64,000 nucleotides of DNA from contig NZ_AP024585.1 in NCBI RefSeq assembly GCF_018323885.1, forward strand, positions 1,054,001 through 1,118,000, written 5' to 3'. The translations under genes were made by a program, and so were the position numbers. The notes beneath the pieces are model-generated. The model searched no databases and had not been told where the DNA came from. It worked only from the letters and a program-made list of their open reading frames with translations. Source of the DNA: Citrobacter amalonaticus. Its GTDB lineage: Bacteria > Pseudomonadota > Gammaproteobacteria > Enterobacterales > Enterobacteriaceae. The first letter of the stretch is position 1. Every line of letters begins with the position of its first letter. This document shows, piece after piece, positions 1 to 13,052 of this stretch.

Positions 1-38
1 AGCAATTTTGCGTTATCTGTTAATTGAGATTGAGACAC

Positions 39-1466
39 ATGAAAAAAACCACATTAGCAATGAGTGCACTGGCTCTGAGTTTAGGTTTGGCGTTATCCCC
101 GCTTTCTGCAACGGCGGCTGAAACTGCATCAGCGACGACCGCACAGCAGATGCCAAGTCTGGCACCGATGCTCGAAAAAGTGATGCCATCGGTGGTCAGC
201 ATTAACGTGGAAGGTAGCACAACCGTCAATACGCCGCGGATGCCGCGTAATTTCCAGCAGTTCTTTGGTGATGATTCCCCGTTCTGCCAGGACGGTTCCC
301 CGTTCCAGAGTTCGCCTTTCTGCCAGGGCGGCCCGCAGGGCGGTAATGGCGGCGGCCAGCAGCAGAAGTTTATGGCACTGGGTTCCGGTGTCATCATTGA
401 TGCCGCGAAAGGCTATGTCGTCACCAACAACCACGTGGTGGATAACGCCACGGTGATTAAGGTTCAACTGAGCGATGGCCGTAAATTCGACGCTAAGATC
501 GTCGGCAAAGACCCGCGCTCTGATATTGCGCTGATCCAGATTCAGGATCCGAAAAACCTGACGGCGATTAAGCTGGCTGACTCCGACACCCTGCGAGTGG
601 GGGATTACACTGTCGCCATCGGTAACCCGTTTGGTCTCGGCGAGACGGTCACTTCCGGTATCGTCTCTGCGCTGGGCCGTAGCGGCCTGAATGCGCAGAA
701 CTATGAAAACTTCATTCAGACCGATGCGGCGATCAACCGCGGTAACTCCGGCGGCGCGTTGGTTAACCTGAACGGCGAGTTGATCGGTATTAACACGGCG
801 ATCCTCGCGCCGGACGGCGGCAACATCGGTATCGGATTTGCGATCCCGAGCAATATGGTGAAAAACCTGACCTCTCAGATGGTGGAATTCGGCCAGGTGA
901 AACGCGGCGAACTGGGTATCATGGGTACCGAACTGAGCTCCGAACTGGCGAAAGCGATGAAAGTCGATGCACAGCGCGGTGCCTTTGTCAGCCAGGTCAT
1001 GCCGAACTCGTCCGCTTCGAAGGCCGGTATTAAAGCCGGTGATGTGATCACCTCCCTGAACGGTAAGCCGATCAGCAGCTTTGCCGCACTGCGTGCGCAG
1101 GTTGGCACCATGCCGGTGGGCAGCAAAATTACCCTCGGCCTGCTGCGCGACGGTAAGCCGGTTACCGTGAATCTGGAACTGCAGCAGAGCAGCCAGACTC
1201 AGGTTGATTCCAGCTCCATCTTCAGCGGTATTGAAGGGGCTGAAATGAGTAATAAAGGTCAGGATAAAGGCGTCGTGGTGAACAACGTGAAAGCGAACAC
1301 CCCGGCGGCGCAGATTGGCCTCAAGAAAGGGGATGTGATTGTCGGCGCTAACCAGCAGCCGGTGAAAAACATCGCCGAACTGCGTAAAATCCTCGACAGC
1401 AAACCGTCTGTCCTGGCGTTGAACATTCAGCGTGGCGACAGCAATATCTACCTGTTGATGCAGTAA
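39..1466 (+). CDS. degP: DegP periplasmic serine protease/chaperone
   Basis: ATP-independent periplasmic protease and chaperone that degrades or refolds misfolded envelope proteins. The 475-aa product starts with a Sec signal peptide ending near ATA-AE (about residue 27). The trypsin-like domain shows the full catalytic triad: His132 in the NNHVV motif, Asp162 in SDIAL and Ser237 in GNSGG. Two PDZ domains follow (about residues 285-375 and 390-475). The Q/G/P-rich loop before the protease core is the LA regulatory loop. I chose the ATG at 39 over an in-frame TTG at 24 because it begins the MKKTT signal peptide. In E. coli degP is under sigma-E and Cpx control, but the promoter would lie left of this window. 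A strong terminator follows. Confidence 0.98.
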   Translation: MKKTTLAMSALALSLGLALSPLSATAAETASATTAQQMPSLAPMLEKVMPSVVSINVEGSTTVNTPRMPRNFQQFFGDDSPFCQDGSPFQSSPFCQGGPQGGNGGGQQQKFMALGSGVIIDAAKGYVVTNNHVVDNATVIKVQLSDGRKFDAKIVGKDPRSDIALIQIQDPKNLTAIKLADSDTLRVGDYTVAIGNPFGLGETVTSGIVSALGRSGLNAQNYENFIQTDAAINRGNSGGALVNLNGELIGINTAILAPDGGNIGIGFAIPSNMVKNLTSQMVEFGQVKRGELGIMGTELSSELAKAMKVDAQRGAFVSQVMPNSSASKAGIKAGDVITSLNGKPISSFAALRAQVGTMPVGSKITLGLLRDGKPVTVNLELQQSSQTQVDSSSIFSGIEGAEMSNKGQDKGVVVNNVKANTPAAQIGLKKGDVIVGANQQPVKNIAELRKILDSKPSVLALNIQRGDSNIYLLMQ

Positions 1467-1473
1467 TCTCCCC

Positions 1474-1510
1474 AAAACCCCTTCCTGCCACAGGAAGGGG
1501 TTTCTTTTTG
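1474..1510 (+). terminator. degP Rho-independent terminator
   Basis: An 11-bp inverted repeat (AAACCCCTTCC / GGAAGGGGTTT, roughly 1475-1503) is followed by CTTTTT. It lies 8 nt after the degP stop and separates degP from cdaR. Confidence 0.9.
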
Positions 1511-1616
1511 TGATATTTCCCACAACTCCATACTTCTTCCCTTTGCTTTGTGCATCTGCACAATGTCAGCGTTTGTTATCTTCTTTATGCTGGAGCTCTG
1601 CTCACAGGAGGGCTTT

Positions 1617-2774
1617 ATGGCTGGCTGGCATCTTGATACCAAAATGGCGCAGGATATCGTGGCACGCACGATGCGCATTATTGATACCAATATCAACGTG
1701 ATGGATGCCCGTGGACGGATCATCGGCAGCGGCGATCGCGAGCGAATTGGGGAATTGCACGAAGGCGCGCTGTTAGTCCTCTCTCAGGGCCGCGTGGTGG
1801 ACATCGATGATGCCGTTGCGCGTCATCTGCATGGCGTTCGTCAGGGGATCAACCTGCCGCTGCGCCTGGAAGGCGAAATTGTGGGCGTGATCGGCCTGAC
1901 CGGCGAACCGGAACATCTGCGCAAATATGGCGAACTGGTGTGCATGACGGCGGAGATGATGCTGGAGCAGTCGCGCCTGATGCATCTGCTGGCCCAGGAC
2001 AGTCGCCTGCGTGAAGAGTTGGTGATGAACCTGATTCAGGCGGAAGAGAACACGCCAGCGTTGACCGAGTGGGCGCAACGTTTAGGGATCGACCTCAACC
2101 AGCCGCGCGTGGTGGCGGTGGTGGAAGTGGACAGCGGACAACTCGGCGTGGACAGCGCTATGGCGGAGTTGCAGCAGTTACAGAACGCACTGACCACCCC
2201 GGAGCGTAATAACCTGATTGCGATCGTTTCGCTGACCGAGATGGTGGTGTTAAAACCGGCGTTGAATTCGTTTGGCCGTTGGGATGCCGAAGATCACCGC
2301 AAGCGCGTTGAGCAGCTGATTGCGCGCATGAAAGAGAACGGACAGTTGCGCTTTCGCGTTTCGCTGGGCAACTATTTTACCGGGCCTGGCAGTATCGCGC
2401 GTTCGTACCGTACTGCGCGCACGACGATGATGGTCGGCAAACAACGAATGCCGGAAAGCCGCAGCTACTTTTATCAGGACTTAATGCTGCCGGTACTGCT
2501 CGACAGTCTGCGCGGCGGCTGGCAGGCCAATGAGCTGGCGCGTCCGTTGGTGCGGCTGAAGGCGATGGACAATAACGGCCTGTTGCGCCGCACTCTGGCG
2601 GCGTGGTTTCGCCACAACGTGCAGCCACTGGCAACCTCTAAGGCGCTGTTTATTCACCGGAATACGCTGGAGTATCGACTGAATCGCATCTCGGAATTAA
2701 CCGGGCTGGATTTGGGGAATTTCGACGATCGGCTGCTGCTGTATGTGGCGTTACAGCTGGATGAGCAGCATTGA
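1617..2774 (+). CDS. cdaR: CdaR carbohydrate diacid regulator
   Basis: Transcriptional activator that in E. coli turns on the glucarate/galactarate/glycerate genes (gar, gud). The 385-aa protein has an N-terminal sugar-diacid recognition domain (about residues 1-135) and a C-terminal PucR-type helix-turn-helix. The latter contains FIHRNTLEYRLNRI close to the C-terminus, typical of this family. I took the ATG at 1617 because AGGAGG lies 6-11 nt upstream and the length then equals the E. coli protein. The in-frame GTG/ATG codons further upstream have no ribosome site. It is monocistronic: a terminator precedes it and a BIME follows. Its target operons are not in this window. Confidence 0.96.
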   Translation: MAGWHLDTKMAQDIVARTMRIIDTNINVMDARGRIIGSGDRERIGELHEGALLVLSQGRVVDIDDAVARHLHGVRQGINLPLRLEGEIVGVIGLTGEPEHLRKYGELVCMTAEMMLEQSRLMHLLAQDSRLREELVMNLIQAEENTPALTEWAQRLGIDLNQPRVVAVVEVDSGQLGVDSAMAELQQLQNALTTPERNNLIAIVSLTEMVVLKPALNSFGRWDAEDHRKRVEQLIARMKENGQLRFRVSLGNYFTGPGSIARSYRTARTTMMVGKQRMPESRSYFYQDLMLPVLLDSLRGGWQANELARPLVRLKAMDNNGLLRRTLAAWFRHNVQPLATSKALFIHRNTLEYRLNRISELTGLDLGNFDDRLLLYVALQLDEQH

Positions 2775-2779
2775 TTCAT

Positions 2780-2860
2780 TGCCTGATGGGGCTACGCTTA
2801 TCAGGCCTACCCGGATGTGCCTGTAGGCCTGATAAGGCGTATGACGCCGCCATCCGGCAA
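2780..2860. repeat. REP/BIME palindromic element
   Basis: Two inverted REP units face each other: GCCTGATGG...ATCAGGCCTAC and GTAGGCCTGATAAGGCG...CATCCGGCA. The element starts 5 nt after the cdaR stop and sits between the convergent cdaR and yaeH genes, the usual place for enterobacterial REP clusters. Such elements stabilise mRNA 3' ends and can bind gyrase or IHF; which applies here is not visible. Confidence 0.92.
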
Positions 2861-2868
2861 CAAACTGC

Positions 2869-3255
2869 TTATTTTCGCGTCAGTTTTTCCAGATCGGCTT
2901 CGATTTCGGTGATCTTATTCGCCACCACGCTTTCCAGATGGCGTAAATCATCAAGGATCTTACGTTTCAGATCCACTTCCGTGCGATCGCGCTGGCAGAT
3001 CTGATCGAGTTCGTCGATCACATAGCGCAGGTTGGGACTGATCTCCTGTACCTCTTTGTATCCCTGACCCACTCCATCGGCAACCACGGTTTTGCGCTGG
3101 CGGGGGTATTTAAACTTCACGCTTTTGGCAAAGAACTCACCTTTATCCTTCTGGAAATAGATTTTCAGGATATCGTTATTGGCTTCTTGCCGCAGGCTGT
3201 AACGATCGATTTCTTCAGGATTAGTAATGCCCAGACTTTTCAGATTGTCATACAT
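2869..3255 (-). CDS. yaeH: YaeH, UPF0325 family protein
   Basis: Small conserved gammaproteobacterial protein of unknown function. The 128 aa match the E. coli family length exactly. It is charged, with no signal peptide or membrane segment. The last 45 residues (around [12 protein letters not shown]) look strongly helical, possibly a coiled coil. The start has a GGGTA ribosome site (complement of 3264-3268) about 8 nt upstream of the ATG. The gene lies downstream of dapD on the same strand but behind the dapD terminator, so it is probably transcribed on its own. No function can be deduced from the sequence or its neighbours. Confidence 0.93.
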   Translation of the reverse strand: MYDNLKSLGITNPEEIDRYSLRQEANNDILKIYFQKDKGEFFAKSVKFKYPRQRKTVVADGVGQGYKEVQEISPNLRYVIDELDQICQRDRTEVDLKRKILDDLRHLESVVANKITEIEADLEKLTRK

Positions 3256-3326
3256 AGCGGTACCCTTAAGCTCACTATAACTATTGAATAATTAACGAAA
3301 AGCCCTGTTTCTGCCACTCGCAGATG

Positions 3327-3356
3327 TAAAAAAAGCGGGCTAAGCCCGCTTTTTCA
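3327..3356 (-). terminator. dapD Rho-independent terminator
   Basis: Read on the minus strand, AAAAAGCGGGCTTAGCCCGCTTTTT is a GC-rich stem with flanking A and T tracts just after the dapD stop. The A/T symmetry means it could also stop transcription coming from the other direction. Confidence 0.9.
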
Positions 3357-3364
3357 AATCGCCG

Positions 3365-4189
3365 TTAGTCGATGGTACGCAATAACTCGTTGATGCCGAC
3401 CTTGCCACGGGTTTTGGCGTCGACTTTTTTCACAATTACCGCACAGTACAAGCTGTACTTGCCATCTTTCGACGGCAGGTTGCCGGAAACGACAACGGAG
3501 CCTGCCGGAACGCGACCATAATGGACTTCACCGGTTTCACGGTCGTAAATGCGGGTGCTCTGACCAATATAAACGCCCATCGAAATCACCGAGCCTTCTT
3601 CGACAATCACGCCTTCTACGACTTCAGAACGCGCGCCGATAAAGCAGTTATCTTCGATGATGGTCGGGTTCGCCTGCAGCGGCTCCAGTACGCCACCGAT
3701 GCCGACACCGCCGGACAGGTGAACGTTCTTACCGATCTGCGCGCAGGAACCGACGGTTGCCCAGGTATCGACCATCGTGCCTTCATCAACGTAAGCGCCG
3801 ATGTTGACATAGGACGGCATCAGCACGGTGTTACGGGCGATAAACGCACCCTGACGAACTGCCGCAGGCGGAACCACACGGAAGCCTTCTTTCTGGAAGC
3901 GTGCTTCGTCGTAGTCGGCGAATTTCATCGGCACTTTATCGAAGTAGCGGCTTTCCGCGCCATCGATCACCTGGTTATCATTGATACGGAAAGAGAGCAG
4001 CACCGCTTTCTTCAACCACTGGTGAGTCACCCACTGACCGTCTACCTTTTCTGCCACGCGCAGCGCGCCGGAGTCCAGCAGGGAAATCACCTGATTCACC
4101 GCTTCACGGGTCACGGTATCCACATTGGCCGGAGTAATGTCGGCACGGCGCTCAAAAGCGGTCTCAATAACGTTCTGTAACTGCTGCAT
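3365..4189 (-). CDS. dapD: DapD tetrahydrodipicolinate N-succinyltransferase
   Basis: Catalyses succinyl transfer from succinyl-CoA to tetrahydrodipicolinate in the diaminopimelate/lysine pathway, which also supplies peptidoglycan cross-links. The 274-aa protein is full length. An N-terminal helical domain (about residues 1-95) leads into a left-handed beta-helix of imperfect hexapeptide repeats, visible as [12 protein letters not shown] and [16 protein letters not shown] at about residues 155-200. The gene sits 30 nt downstream of glnD on the same strand, so some read-through is possible. It ends in its own terminator. The product is cytosolic and expected to be trimeric. Confidence 0.97.
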   Translation of the reverse strand: MQQLQNVIETAFERRADITPANVDTVTREAVNQVISLLDSGALRVAEKVDGQWVTHQWLKKAVLLSFRINDNQVIDGAESRYFDKVPMKFADYDEARFQKEGFRVVPPAAVRQGAFIARNTVLMPSYVNIGAYVDEGTMVDTWATVGSCAQIGKNVHLSGGVGIGGVLEPLQANPTIIEDNCFIGARSEVVEGVIVEEGSVISMGVYIGQSTRIYDRETGEVHYGRVPAGSVVVSGNLPSKDGKYSLYCAVIVKKVDAKTRGKVGINELLRTID

Positions 4190-4219
4190 TGTTAAACTCT
4201 TTCCCTATAAATAAACACA

Positions 4220-6994
<2,775 letters not shown>

Positions 6995-7000
6995 AAAAAG

Positions 7001-7795
7001 TTATGCGTCGTGCGTAATGACCGCCGGGATGGTGTCATCCTTACGTAACGTCAGAATTTCACAGCCGTTATCGGTCACCACAATAGTATGCTCGTATTGT
7101 GCAGACAAGCTCCGGTCTTTGGTTTTGACCGTCCAGCCGTCTTTCATTGTGCGGATACGGTAATCACCGGCGTTGAGCATCGGTTCGATGGTAAAGGTCA
7201 TGCCCGGTTTCAGCACCACGCCGCCGTCATCCGCATCATAGTGCAGCACCTGCGGCTCTTCGTGGAAGCCACGACCAATGCCGTGTCCGCAGTATTCACG
7301 CACCACGGAGAAACCTTCTCCTTCCGCATATTTCTGGATCGCCGCACCGAGCGTACGCAGACGGATACCTGGTTTCACCATTCGCAACGCCAGATACAGG
7401 CTTTCCTGGGTGACGCGGCACAGACGCTCGCCCAGTATGGTCGGTTTGCCAACGATAAACATTTTGGAGGTATCGCCGTGGTACTCGTCTTTAATGACGG
7501 TCACGTCGATGTTGACGATATCGCCATCTTTCAGATGTTTGGCATCATCCGGAATCCCGTGACATACCACTTCATTAATAGAGATGCAGACGGATTTCGG
7601 ATAACCGTGATAGCCGAGACAGGCCGAGATCGCATGTTGCTCGTTAACGATGTAGTCGTTACAGATACGATCCAGTTCACCCGTGCTAACGCCCGGTTTG
7701 ATATACGGTTCGATCATCTCCAGCACTTCCGCGGCCAGACGGCCCGCGACGCGCATTTTTTCGATTTCTTCAGGGGTCTTGATTGAGATAGCCAT
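7001..7795 (-). CDS. map: Map methionine aminopeptidase type I
   Basis: Removes the initiator methionine from nascent proteins when residue 2 is small. This essential cytosolic metalloenzyme is 264 aa long. All five metal ligands sit at their usual positions: Asp97 and Asp108 (NIDVTV...HGDTS), His171 (HGIGRGF), Glu204 (TIEPM) and Glu235 (YEHTI). The substrate-pocket His79 is also present (VVCHG). The gene is divergent from rpsB across a 322-nt promoter region. In function it fits the downstream translation genes, since it matures their products co-translationally. Confidence 0.98.
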   Translation of the reverse strand: MAISIKTPEEIEKMRVAGRLAAEVLEMIEPYIKPGVSTGELDRICNDYIVNEQHAISACLGYHGYPKSVCISINEVVCHGIPDDAKHLKDGDIVNIDVTVIKDEYHGDTSKMFIVGKPTILGERLCRVTQESLYLALRMVKPGIRLRTLGAAIQKYAEGEGFSVVREYCGHGIGRGFHEEPQVLHYDADDGGVVLKPGMTFTIEPMLNAGDYRIRTMKDGWTVKTKDRSLSAQYEHTIVVTDNGCEILTLRKDDTIPAVITHDA

Positions 7796-7916
7796 GAATT
7801 CTGTCCATCAGTGTCGATTATTTCGACAATAATTGTGTAAGTGCTGTCAATGGTATCAGTCCAGCATACATGCTGCCAAATTGAGAATCATTAACAGCAC
7901 AGCAAGCCAACAATTA

Positions 7917-7946
7917 TTGGTGTCCACGGCGTATTTGTGGTATAAA
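7917..7946 (+). promoter_or_regulatory. rpsB promoter, sigma-70 with GC-rich discriminator
   Basis: A TTGGTG -35 (7917-7922) and a TATAAA -10 (7941-7946) are separated by 18 bp and followed immediately by GCGCGCC. A GC-rich discriminator is the hallmark of stringently (ppGpp) controlled ribosomal promoters. This is the only good sigma-70 match in the map-rpsB gap reading towards rpsB. Confidence 0.75.
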
Positions 7947-8004
7947 GCGCGCCGGACTTCCGATCTCATTTCGTATACACAGAATGGACGGAAGCGACAA
8001 ATCT

Positions 8005-8843
<839 letters not shown>

Positions 8844-8858
8844 TAAGGCTTGATAACT

Positions 8859-8980
8859 TCCCTGAAATAGTGCGAGTTGCAGGAAGGCGGCAAGCTCGAG
8901 AATTCCCGGGAGCTTACATCAGTAAGTGACTGGGATGAGCGAGCGAAGAAAACGCTCCTGCGGTTCGGAATATGAAGGGG
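8859..8980 (+). repeat. ERIC element (rpsB-tsf gap)
   Basis: The core GGGAGCTTACATCAGTAAGTGACTGGGATGAGCGAGCG is a near-consensus ERIC (intergenic repeat unit) core. Flanking arms GAGTTGCAGGAAGGCGGCAAG and a degenerate right arm complete the imperfect palindrome. It is the first of three ERIC copies in 4.4 kb, all in the same orientation. The boundaries are approximate. Confidence 0.85.
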
Positions 8981-9017
8981 AAGAGCCCTTATAAACCAGG
9001 TAGTATCATGTTTGGTT

Positions 9018-9045
9018 AGGGGGCCTGTATATGGCCCCCTTTTTC
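9018..9045 (+). terminator. Intercistronic terminator/attenuator between rpsB and tsf
   Basis: A perfect 8-bp stem, AGGGGGCC (9018-9025) and GGCCCCCT (9033-9040), with a 7-nt loop is followed by TTTTT. It lies 58 nt before the tsf start. A terminator here would lower tsf transcription relative to rpsB, and partial read-through at this position is described for the E. coli operon. Confidence 0.82.
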
Positions 9046-9102
9046 ACTTTTAAATCTGTGCGGTTTGACGCCGGGCAGATCAAATCTTCCGAGGATTTTA
9101 GA

Positions 9103-9954
9103 ATGGCTGAAATTACCGCATCCCTGGTAAAAGAGCTGCGTGAGCGTACTGGCGCAGGCATGATGGATTGCAAAAAAGCACTGACTGAAGCTAATGGCGA
9201 CATCGAGCTGGCAATCGAAAACATGCGTAAGTCCGGCGCTATCAAAGCGGCGAAAAAAGCAGGCAACGTTGCTGCTGACGGCGTGATCAAAACCAAAATC
9301 GACGGCAACATCGCTTTCATTCTGGAAGTTAACTGCCAGACTGACTTCGTTGCTAAAGATGGTGGTTTCCAGGCATTTGCTGACAAAGTGCTGGATGCCG
9401 CTGTTGCTGGCAAAATCACTGACGTTGAAGTGCTGAAAGCGCAGTTCGAAGAAGAGCGCGTTGCCCTGGTAGCGAAAATCGGTGAGAACATCAACATCCG
9501 CCGTATCGCTTCCCTGGAAGGTGACGTTCTGGGTAGCTACCAGCACGGTGCGCGCATCGGTGTTCTGGTTGCCGCTAAAGGCGCAGACGAAGAACTGGTT
9601 AAGCAGCTGGCAATGCACGTTGCTGCAAGCAAGCCTGAATTTGTTAAGCCGGAAGACGTGTCTGCTGAAGTGGTAGAAAAAGAATACCAGGTTCAGCTGG
9701 ACATCGCGATGCAGTCTGGTAAGCCGAAAGAAATCGCAGAGAAAATGGTTGAAGGCCGCATGAAGAAATTCACCGGCGAAGTTTCTCTGACGGGTCAGCC
9801 TTTCGTTATGGAGCCAAGCAAGTCTGTTGGTCAGCTGCTGAAAGAGCACAACGCTGACGTTACTGGCTTCATCCGCTTCGAAGTGGGCGAAGGCATCGAG
9901 AAAGTTGAGACTGACTTTGCAGCAGAAGTTGCTGCGATGTCCAAGCAGTCTTAA
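9103..9954 (+). CDS. tsf: Elongation factor Ts
   Basis: Guanine nucleotide exchange factor that recycles EF-Tu-GDP to EF-Tu-GTP. The 283-aa protein has the N-terminal UBA-like domain with the TDFV-type contact region ([12 protein letters not shown] near residues 79-90) that touches EF-Tu. The start with [20 protein letters not shown] is diagnostic. Codon use is highly biased. I took the ATG at 9103, with GAGG about 12 nt upstream. The longer in-frame extension to 9031 starts inside the terminator stem and is not credible. A strong terminator follows. Confidence 0.99.
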   Translation: MAEITASLVKELRERTGAGMMDCKKALTEANGDIELAIENMRKSGAIKAAKKAGNVAADGVIKTKIDGNIAFILEVNCQTDFVAKDGGFQAFADKVLDAAVAGKITDVEVLKAQFEEERVALVAKIGENINIRRIASLEGDVLGSYQHGARIGVLVAAKGADEELVKQLAMHVAASKPEFVKPEDVSAEVVEKEYQVQLDIAMQSGKPKEIAEKMVEGRMKKFTGEVSLTGQPFVMEPSKSVGQLLKEHNADVTGFIRFEVGEGIEKVETDFAAEVAAMSKQS

Positions 9955-9961
9955 TTGTCGA

Positions 9962-9993
9962 AAAGGAGCCGCCTGAGGGCGGCTTCTTTTTGT
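9962..9993 (+). terminator. tsf Rho-independent terminator
   Basis: AGGAGCCGCCTGAGGGCGGCTTCTTTTT: a GC stem GAGCCGCC/GGCGGCTTC with a short loop and a T run, 7 nt after the tsf stop. Confidence 0.9.
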
Positions 9994-10106
9994 CACCCGT
10001 CTCGCAAAATCAGTATGGCTCTTATTTCGTTGTACTGAGTAGCGACATATCATTGTCGCCAGAATTTACCCCCATTTTTAATCGTTGACAGTCTCAGGAA
10101 AGAAAC

Positions 10107-10832
10107 ATGGCTACCAATGCAAAACCCGTCTATAAACGCATTCTGCTTAAGTTAAGTGGCGAAGCTCTGCAGGGTTCGGAAGGCTTCGGTATTGACGCAA
10201 GCATACTGGATCGTATGGCTCAGGAAATCAAAGAACTGGTTGAACTGGGGATTCAGGTTGGTGTGGTGATTGGTGGCGGTAACTTGTTCCGTGGTGCTGG
10301 TCTGGCGAAAGCGGGTATGAACCGCGTTGTGGGCGACCACATGGGCATGCTGGCCACCGTGATGAACGGCCTGGCAATGCGCGATGCGCTTCACCGCGCC
10401 TATGTGAACGCCCGCCTGATGTCCGCTATCCCACTGAATGGCGTATGCGACAACTACAGCTGGGCAGAGGCTATCAGCCTGCTGCGTAATAACCGCGTGG
10501 TTATCCTCTCTGCGGGTACCGGTAATCCTTTCTTCACCACTGACTCTGCGGCGTGCCTGCGTGGCATTGAAATCGAAGCCGACGTGGTGCTGAAAGCGAC
10601 GAAAGTCGATGGCGTCTTTACTGCCGATCCGGCGAAAGATCCTGCTGCTACGATGTACGAGCAGTTGACCTACAATGAAGTTCTGGATAAAGAACTGAAA
10701 GTGATGGATCTGGCGGCGTTTACGCTGGCGCGTGACCACAAATTGCCGATTCGTGTCTTTAACATGAACAAACCTGGCGCACTGCGTCGTGTCGTCATGG
10801 GTGAAAAAGAAGGCACATTAATTACGGAATAA
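10107..10832 (+). CDS. pyrH: UMP kinase
   Basis: Phosphorylates UMP to UDP with ATP in pyrimidine synthesis; hexameric, GTP-activated and UTP-inhibited in E. coli. The 241-aa protein belongs to the amino-acid kinase fold family. The N-terminal [12 protein letters not shown] is the phosphate-binding segment and [11 protein letters not shown] (residues about 53-63) the glycine-rich loop. [12 protein letters not shown] and [12 protein letters not shown] are the nucleotide-binding stretches. The ATG follows AGGAAAG. The gene lies between the tsf terminator and frr. Confidence 0.98.
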   Translation: MATNAKPVYKRILLKLSGEALQGSEGFGIDASILDRMAQEIKELVELGIQVGVVIGGGNLFRGAGLAKAGMNRVVGDHMGMLATVMNGLAMRDALHRAYVNARLMSAIPLNGVCDNYSWAEAISLLRNNRVVILSAGTGNPFFTTDSAACLRGIEIEADVVLKATKVDGVFTADPAKDPAATMYEQLTYNEVLDKELKVMDLAAFTLARDHKLPIRVFNMNKPGALRRVVMGEKEGTLITE

Positions 10833-10834
10833 TT

Positions 10835-10873
10835 CCCGTATTGGCCAATTACGGGTAAGATTTGCCTTTACCC
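10835..10873 (+). promoter_or_regulatory. Overlapping alternative hairpins after pyrH
   Basis: CCCGTA (10835-10840) pairs with TACGGG (10850-10855), and GGGTAA (10853-10858) pairs with TTACCC (10868-10873). The two stems share GGG at 10853-10855, so they cannot form together. Neither is followed by a clean T run; TTTTATAT starts ten bases later. Its role is unknown; it could be a weak terminator or an mRNA 3' end. Confidence 0.4.
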
Positions 10874-10932
10874 GGCGGGACTTTTATATCCTGTGTCATA
10901 AATTAAACGAGACTATACTGAGCACATTCTGA

Positions 10933-11057
10933 ATACACAAAGTCATTCATGCTGCGTCAAGGCGACAAGAGCGTGAATCTCCAGGAGCGTACCTGAGTAC
11001 GTGACTGGAGTGAACGCTTGCAGTCAACGCAGAGGCAGCTTGAAGGATGAAGTGTAT
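10933..11057 (+). repeat. ERIC element (pyrH-frr gap)
   Basis: A 125-bp imperfect palindrome bounded by ATACAC and GTGTAT, with a diverged core CAGGAGCGTACCTGAGTACGTGACTGGAGTGAACG. The right arm GAGGCAGCTTGAAGGATGA is the typical ERIC arm. Same orientation as the copy at 8859. Confidence 0.85.
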
Positions 11058-11104
11058 TGTGTGCTGTCTGGTCTGACTGAGACTAGTATCCAAGGATTCG
11101 TAAC

Positions 11105-11662
11105 GTGATTAGCGATATCAGAAAAGATGCTGAAGTACGCATGGAAAAATGCGTAGAAGCGTTCAAAAACCAAATCAGCAAAATACGCACGGGTCGTGCT
11201 TCTCCCAGCCTGCTGGATGGCATTGTCGTGGAATATTACGGCACGCCAACGCCGCTGCGTCAGCTGGCAAGCGTAACGGTAGAAGATTCCCGTACCCTGA
11301 AAATCAACGTGTTTGATCGCTCCATGAGCCCAGCCGTTGAGAAAGCGATTATGGCTTCTGACCTCGGTCTGAACCCGAGCTCCGCAGGCAGCGATATTCG
11401 CGTTCCGCTGCCTCCGCTGACGGAAGAGCGTCGTAAAGATCTGACGAAAATCGTTCGTGGTGAAGCTGAACAGGCGCGTGTTGCCGTACGTAACGTCCGC
11501 CGTGACGCGAACGACAAAGTGAAAGCACTGCTGAAAGACAAAGAGATCAGCGAAGATGACGATCGCCGTTCTCAGGACGACGTACAGAAAATGACGGATG
11601 CCGCCATCAAGAAAGTGGATGCGGCGCTGGCAGATAAAGAAGCAGAACTGATGCAGTTCTGA
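11105..11662 (+). CDS. frr: Ribosome recycling factor
   Basis: Splits the post-termination ribosome together with EF-G. The 185-aa protein is nearly identical to the E. coli factor. The central motifs [13 protein letters not shown] and [12 protein letters not shown] flank the beta domain, and the long C-terminal helices ([10 protein letters not shown] region) form the three-helix bundle. The start is GTG at 11105, preceded by AAGGA; starting there gives the exact family length. The ERIC element and an untranslated stretch lie upstream. It ends in a long-stem terminator. Confidence 0.98.
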   Translation: MISDIRKDAEVRMEKCVEAFKNQISKIRTGRASPSLLDGIVVEYYGTPTPLRQLASVTVEDSRTLKINVFDRSMSPAVEKAIMASDLGLNPSSAGSDIRVPLPPLTEERRKDLTKIVRGEAEQARVAVRNVRRDANDKVKALLKDKEISEDDDRRSQDDVQKMTDAAIKKVDAALADKEAELMQF

Positions 11663-11676
11663 TTCCACTGTACGCT

Positions 11677-11730
11677 CAAAACGCCGCTCAGAAGATCATA
11701 CGATCGGCTGGCGGCGTTTTGCTTTTTATC
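11677..11730 (+). terminator. frr terminator
   Basis: CAAAACGCCGC (from 11677) pairs with GCGGCGTTTTG (ending about 11722). The roughly 30-nt internal part contains a further small stem (GATCATACGATC). CTTTTTATC follows. Confidence 0.8.
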
Positions 11731-11753
11731 CTGTCTCTTTTTTCGGATGTTTG

Positions 11754-12950
11754 ATGAAGCAATTAACCATTCTGGGTTCGACCGGCTCTATCGGTTGCAG
11801 CACGCTGGACGTGGTGCGTCAAAACCCTGAGCACTTCCGCGTTATCGCGCTGGTGGCAGGTAAAAATGTCAGCCGTATGGTGGAGCAGTGCCTGGAATTC
11901 TCCCCGCGTTATGCCGTGATGGACGATGACGCCAGCGCGCGCCTTCTCAATGACGCGCTAAAGCAGCATGGTAGCCATACGGACGTTCTCAGCGGGCAAC
12001 AGGCGGCTTGTGATATGGCGGCGCTTGATGAGGTCGATCAGGTCATGGCGGCCATCGTTGGCGCGGCGGGCCTGCTGCCAACGCTTGCCGCCATTCGCGC
12101 GGGGAAAACCATTCTGCTGGCAAACAAAGAATCTTTGGTGACCTGTGGACGCCTGTTCATGGACGCCGTGAAGCACAGTAAAGCCCGACTTTTACCGGTA
12201 GACAGCGAACATAACGCTATTTTTCAGAGTATGCCCCAACCCATTCAACACAATCTGGGATACGCTGACCTGGAGCAGAATGGCGTGATGTCCGTTTTGC
12301 TTACCGGGTCTGGTGGCCCGTTCCGGGAAACGCCGCTGCATGAACTGGTGTCGATGACGCCCGATCAGGCATGCCGTCATCCGAACTGGTCGATGGGACG
12401 TAAGATCTCCGTCGACTCAGCCACTATGATGAATAAAGGTCTGGAATACATTGAAGCGCGTTGGTTGTTTAACACCAGTGCCCGTCAGATGGAAGTGCTG
12501 ATTCACCCGCAGTCGGTGATTCACTCGATGGTGCGTTATCAGGACGGCAGCGTTCTGGCGCAACTGGGTGAGCCAGACATGCGCACGCCTATCGCACATA
12601 CGATGGCCTGGCCGAATCGCGTAACCTCTGGTGTTGCACCGCTCGATTTCTGCAAACTCAGTGCGTTGACGTTTAGCGCGCCGGATTACCAACGTTACCC
12701 GTGCCTGAAACTGGCGATGGAGGCGTTTGAGCAGGGGCAGGCCGCTACAACCGCGCTGAATGCAGCCAATGAAATTGTCGTTGCTGCATTTCTTGCTGAA
12801 GAAATACGCTTTACCGATATCGCCGATCTCAATTTAGCCGTGCTGGAGCAGATGGATCTACAAGAACCGCAGAGCGTCGATGACGTACTTAAGGTCGATG
12901 CGATTGCGCGAGAAGTCGCCAGAAAACAAGTGATGCGACTCGCAAGCTGA
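11754..12950 (+). CDS. dxr: 1-deoxy-D-xylulose 5-phosphate reductoisomerase
   Basis: First committed step of the MEP isoprenoid pathway: DXP to 2-C-methyl-D-erythritol 4-phosphate with NADPH. The 398-aa protein carries the NADPH loop GSTGSIG at residues 8-14. The metal/substrate motif [12 protein letters not shown] lies near residue 150, the catalytic loop [16 protein letters not shown] near 210-225, and [13 protein letters not shown] follows. I took the ATG at 11754 over the TTG immediately before it. It feeds isopentenyl units to the next gene, uppS, though a terminator and an ERIC element lie between them. Confidence 0.98.
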   Translation: MKQLTILGSTGSIGCSTLDVVRQNPEHFRVIALVAGKNVSRMVEQCLEFSPRYAVMDDDASARLLNDALKQHGSHTDVLSGQQAACDMAALDEVDQVMAAIVGAAGLLPTLAAIRAGKTILLANKESLVTCGRLFMDAVKHSKARLLPVDSEHNAIFQSMPQPIQHNLGYADLEQNGVMSVLLTGSGGPFRETPLHELVSMTPDQACRHPNWSMGRKISVDSATMMNKGLEYIEARWLFNTSARQMEVLIHPQSVIHSMVRYQDGSVLAQLGEPDMRTPIAHTMAWPNRVTSGVAPLDFCKLSALTFSAPDYQRYPCLKLAMEAFEQGQAATTALNAANEIVVAAFLAEEIRFTDIADLNLAVLEQMDLQEPQSVDDVLKVDAIAREVARKQVMRLAS

Positions 12951-13052
12951 GGATTATCCTCCCGGAGGAGATCGTGCTATTTGTTAGCGTTGTGCTTCAG
13001 TGATATAGTCTGCGCCACCTGATCGCAGGTATTTGGCTTTTTTCGGTCAGGT

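Noticed and set aside
129..1523. 464-aa open frame on the minus strand opposite degP
   Set aside because: Shadow of the codon-biased degP gene; composition is low-complexity His/Arg/Asp-rich and there is no ribosome site or family resemblance.
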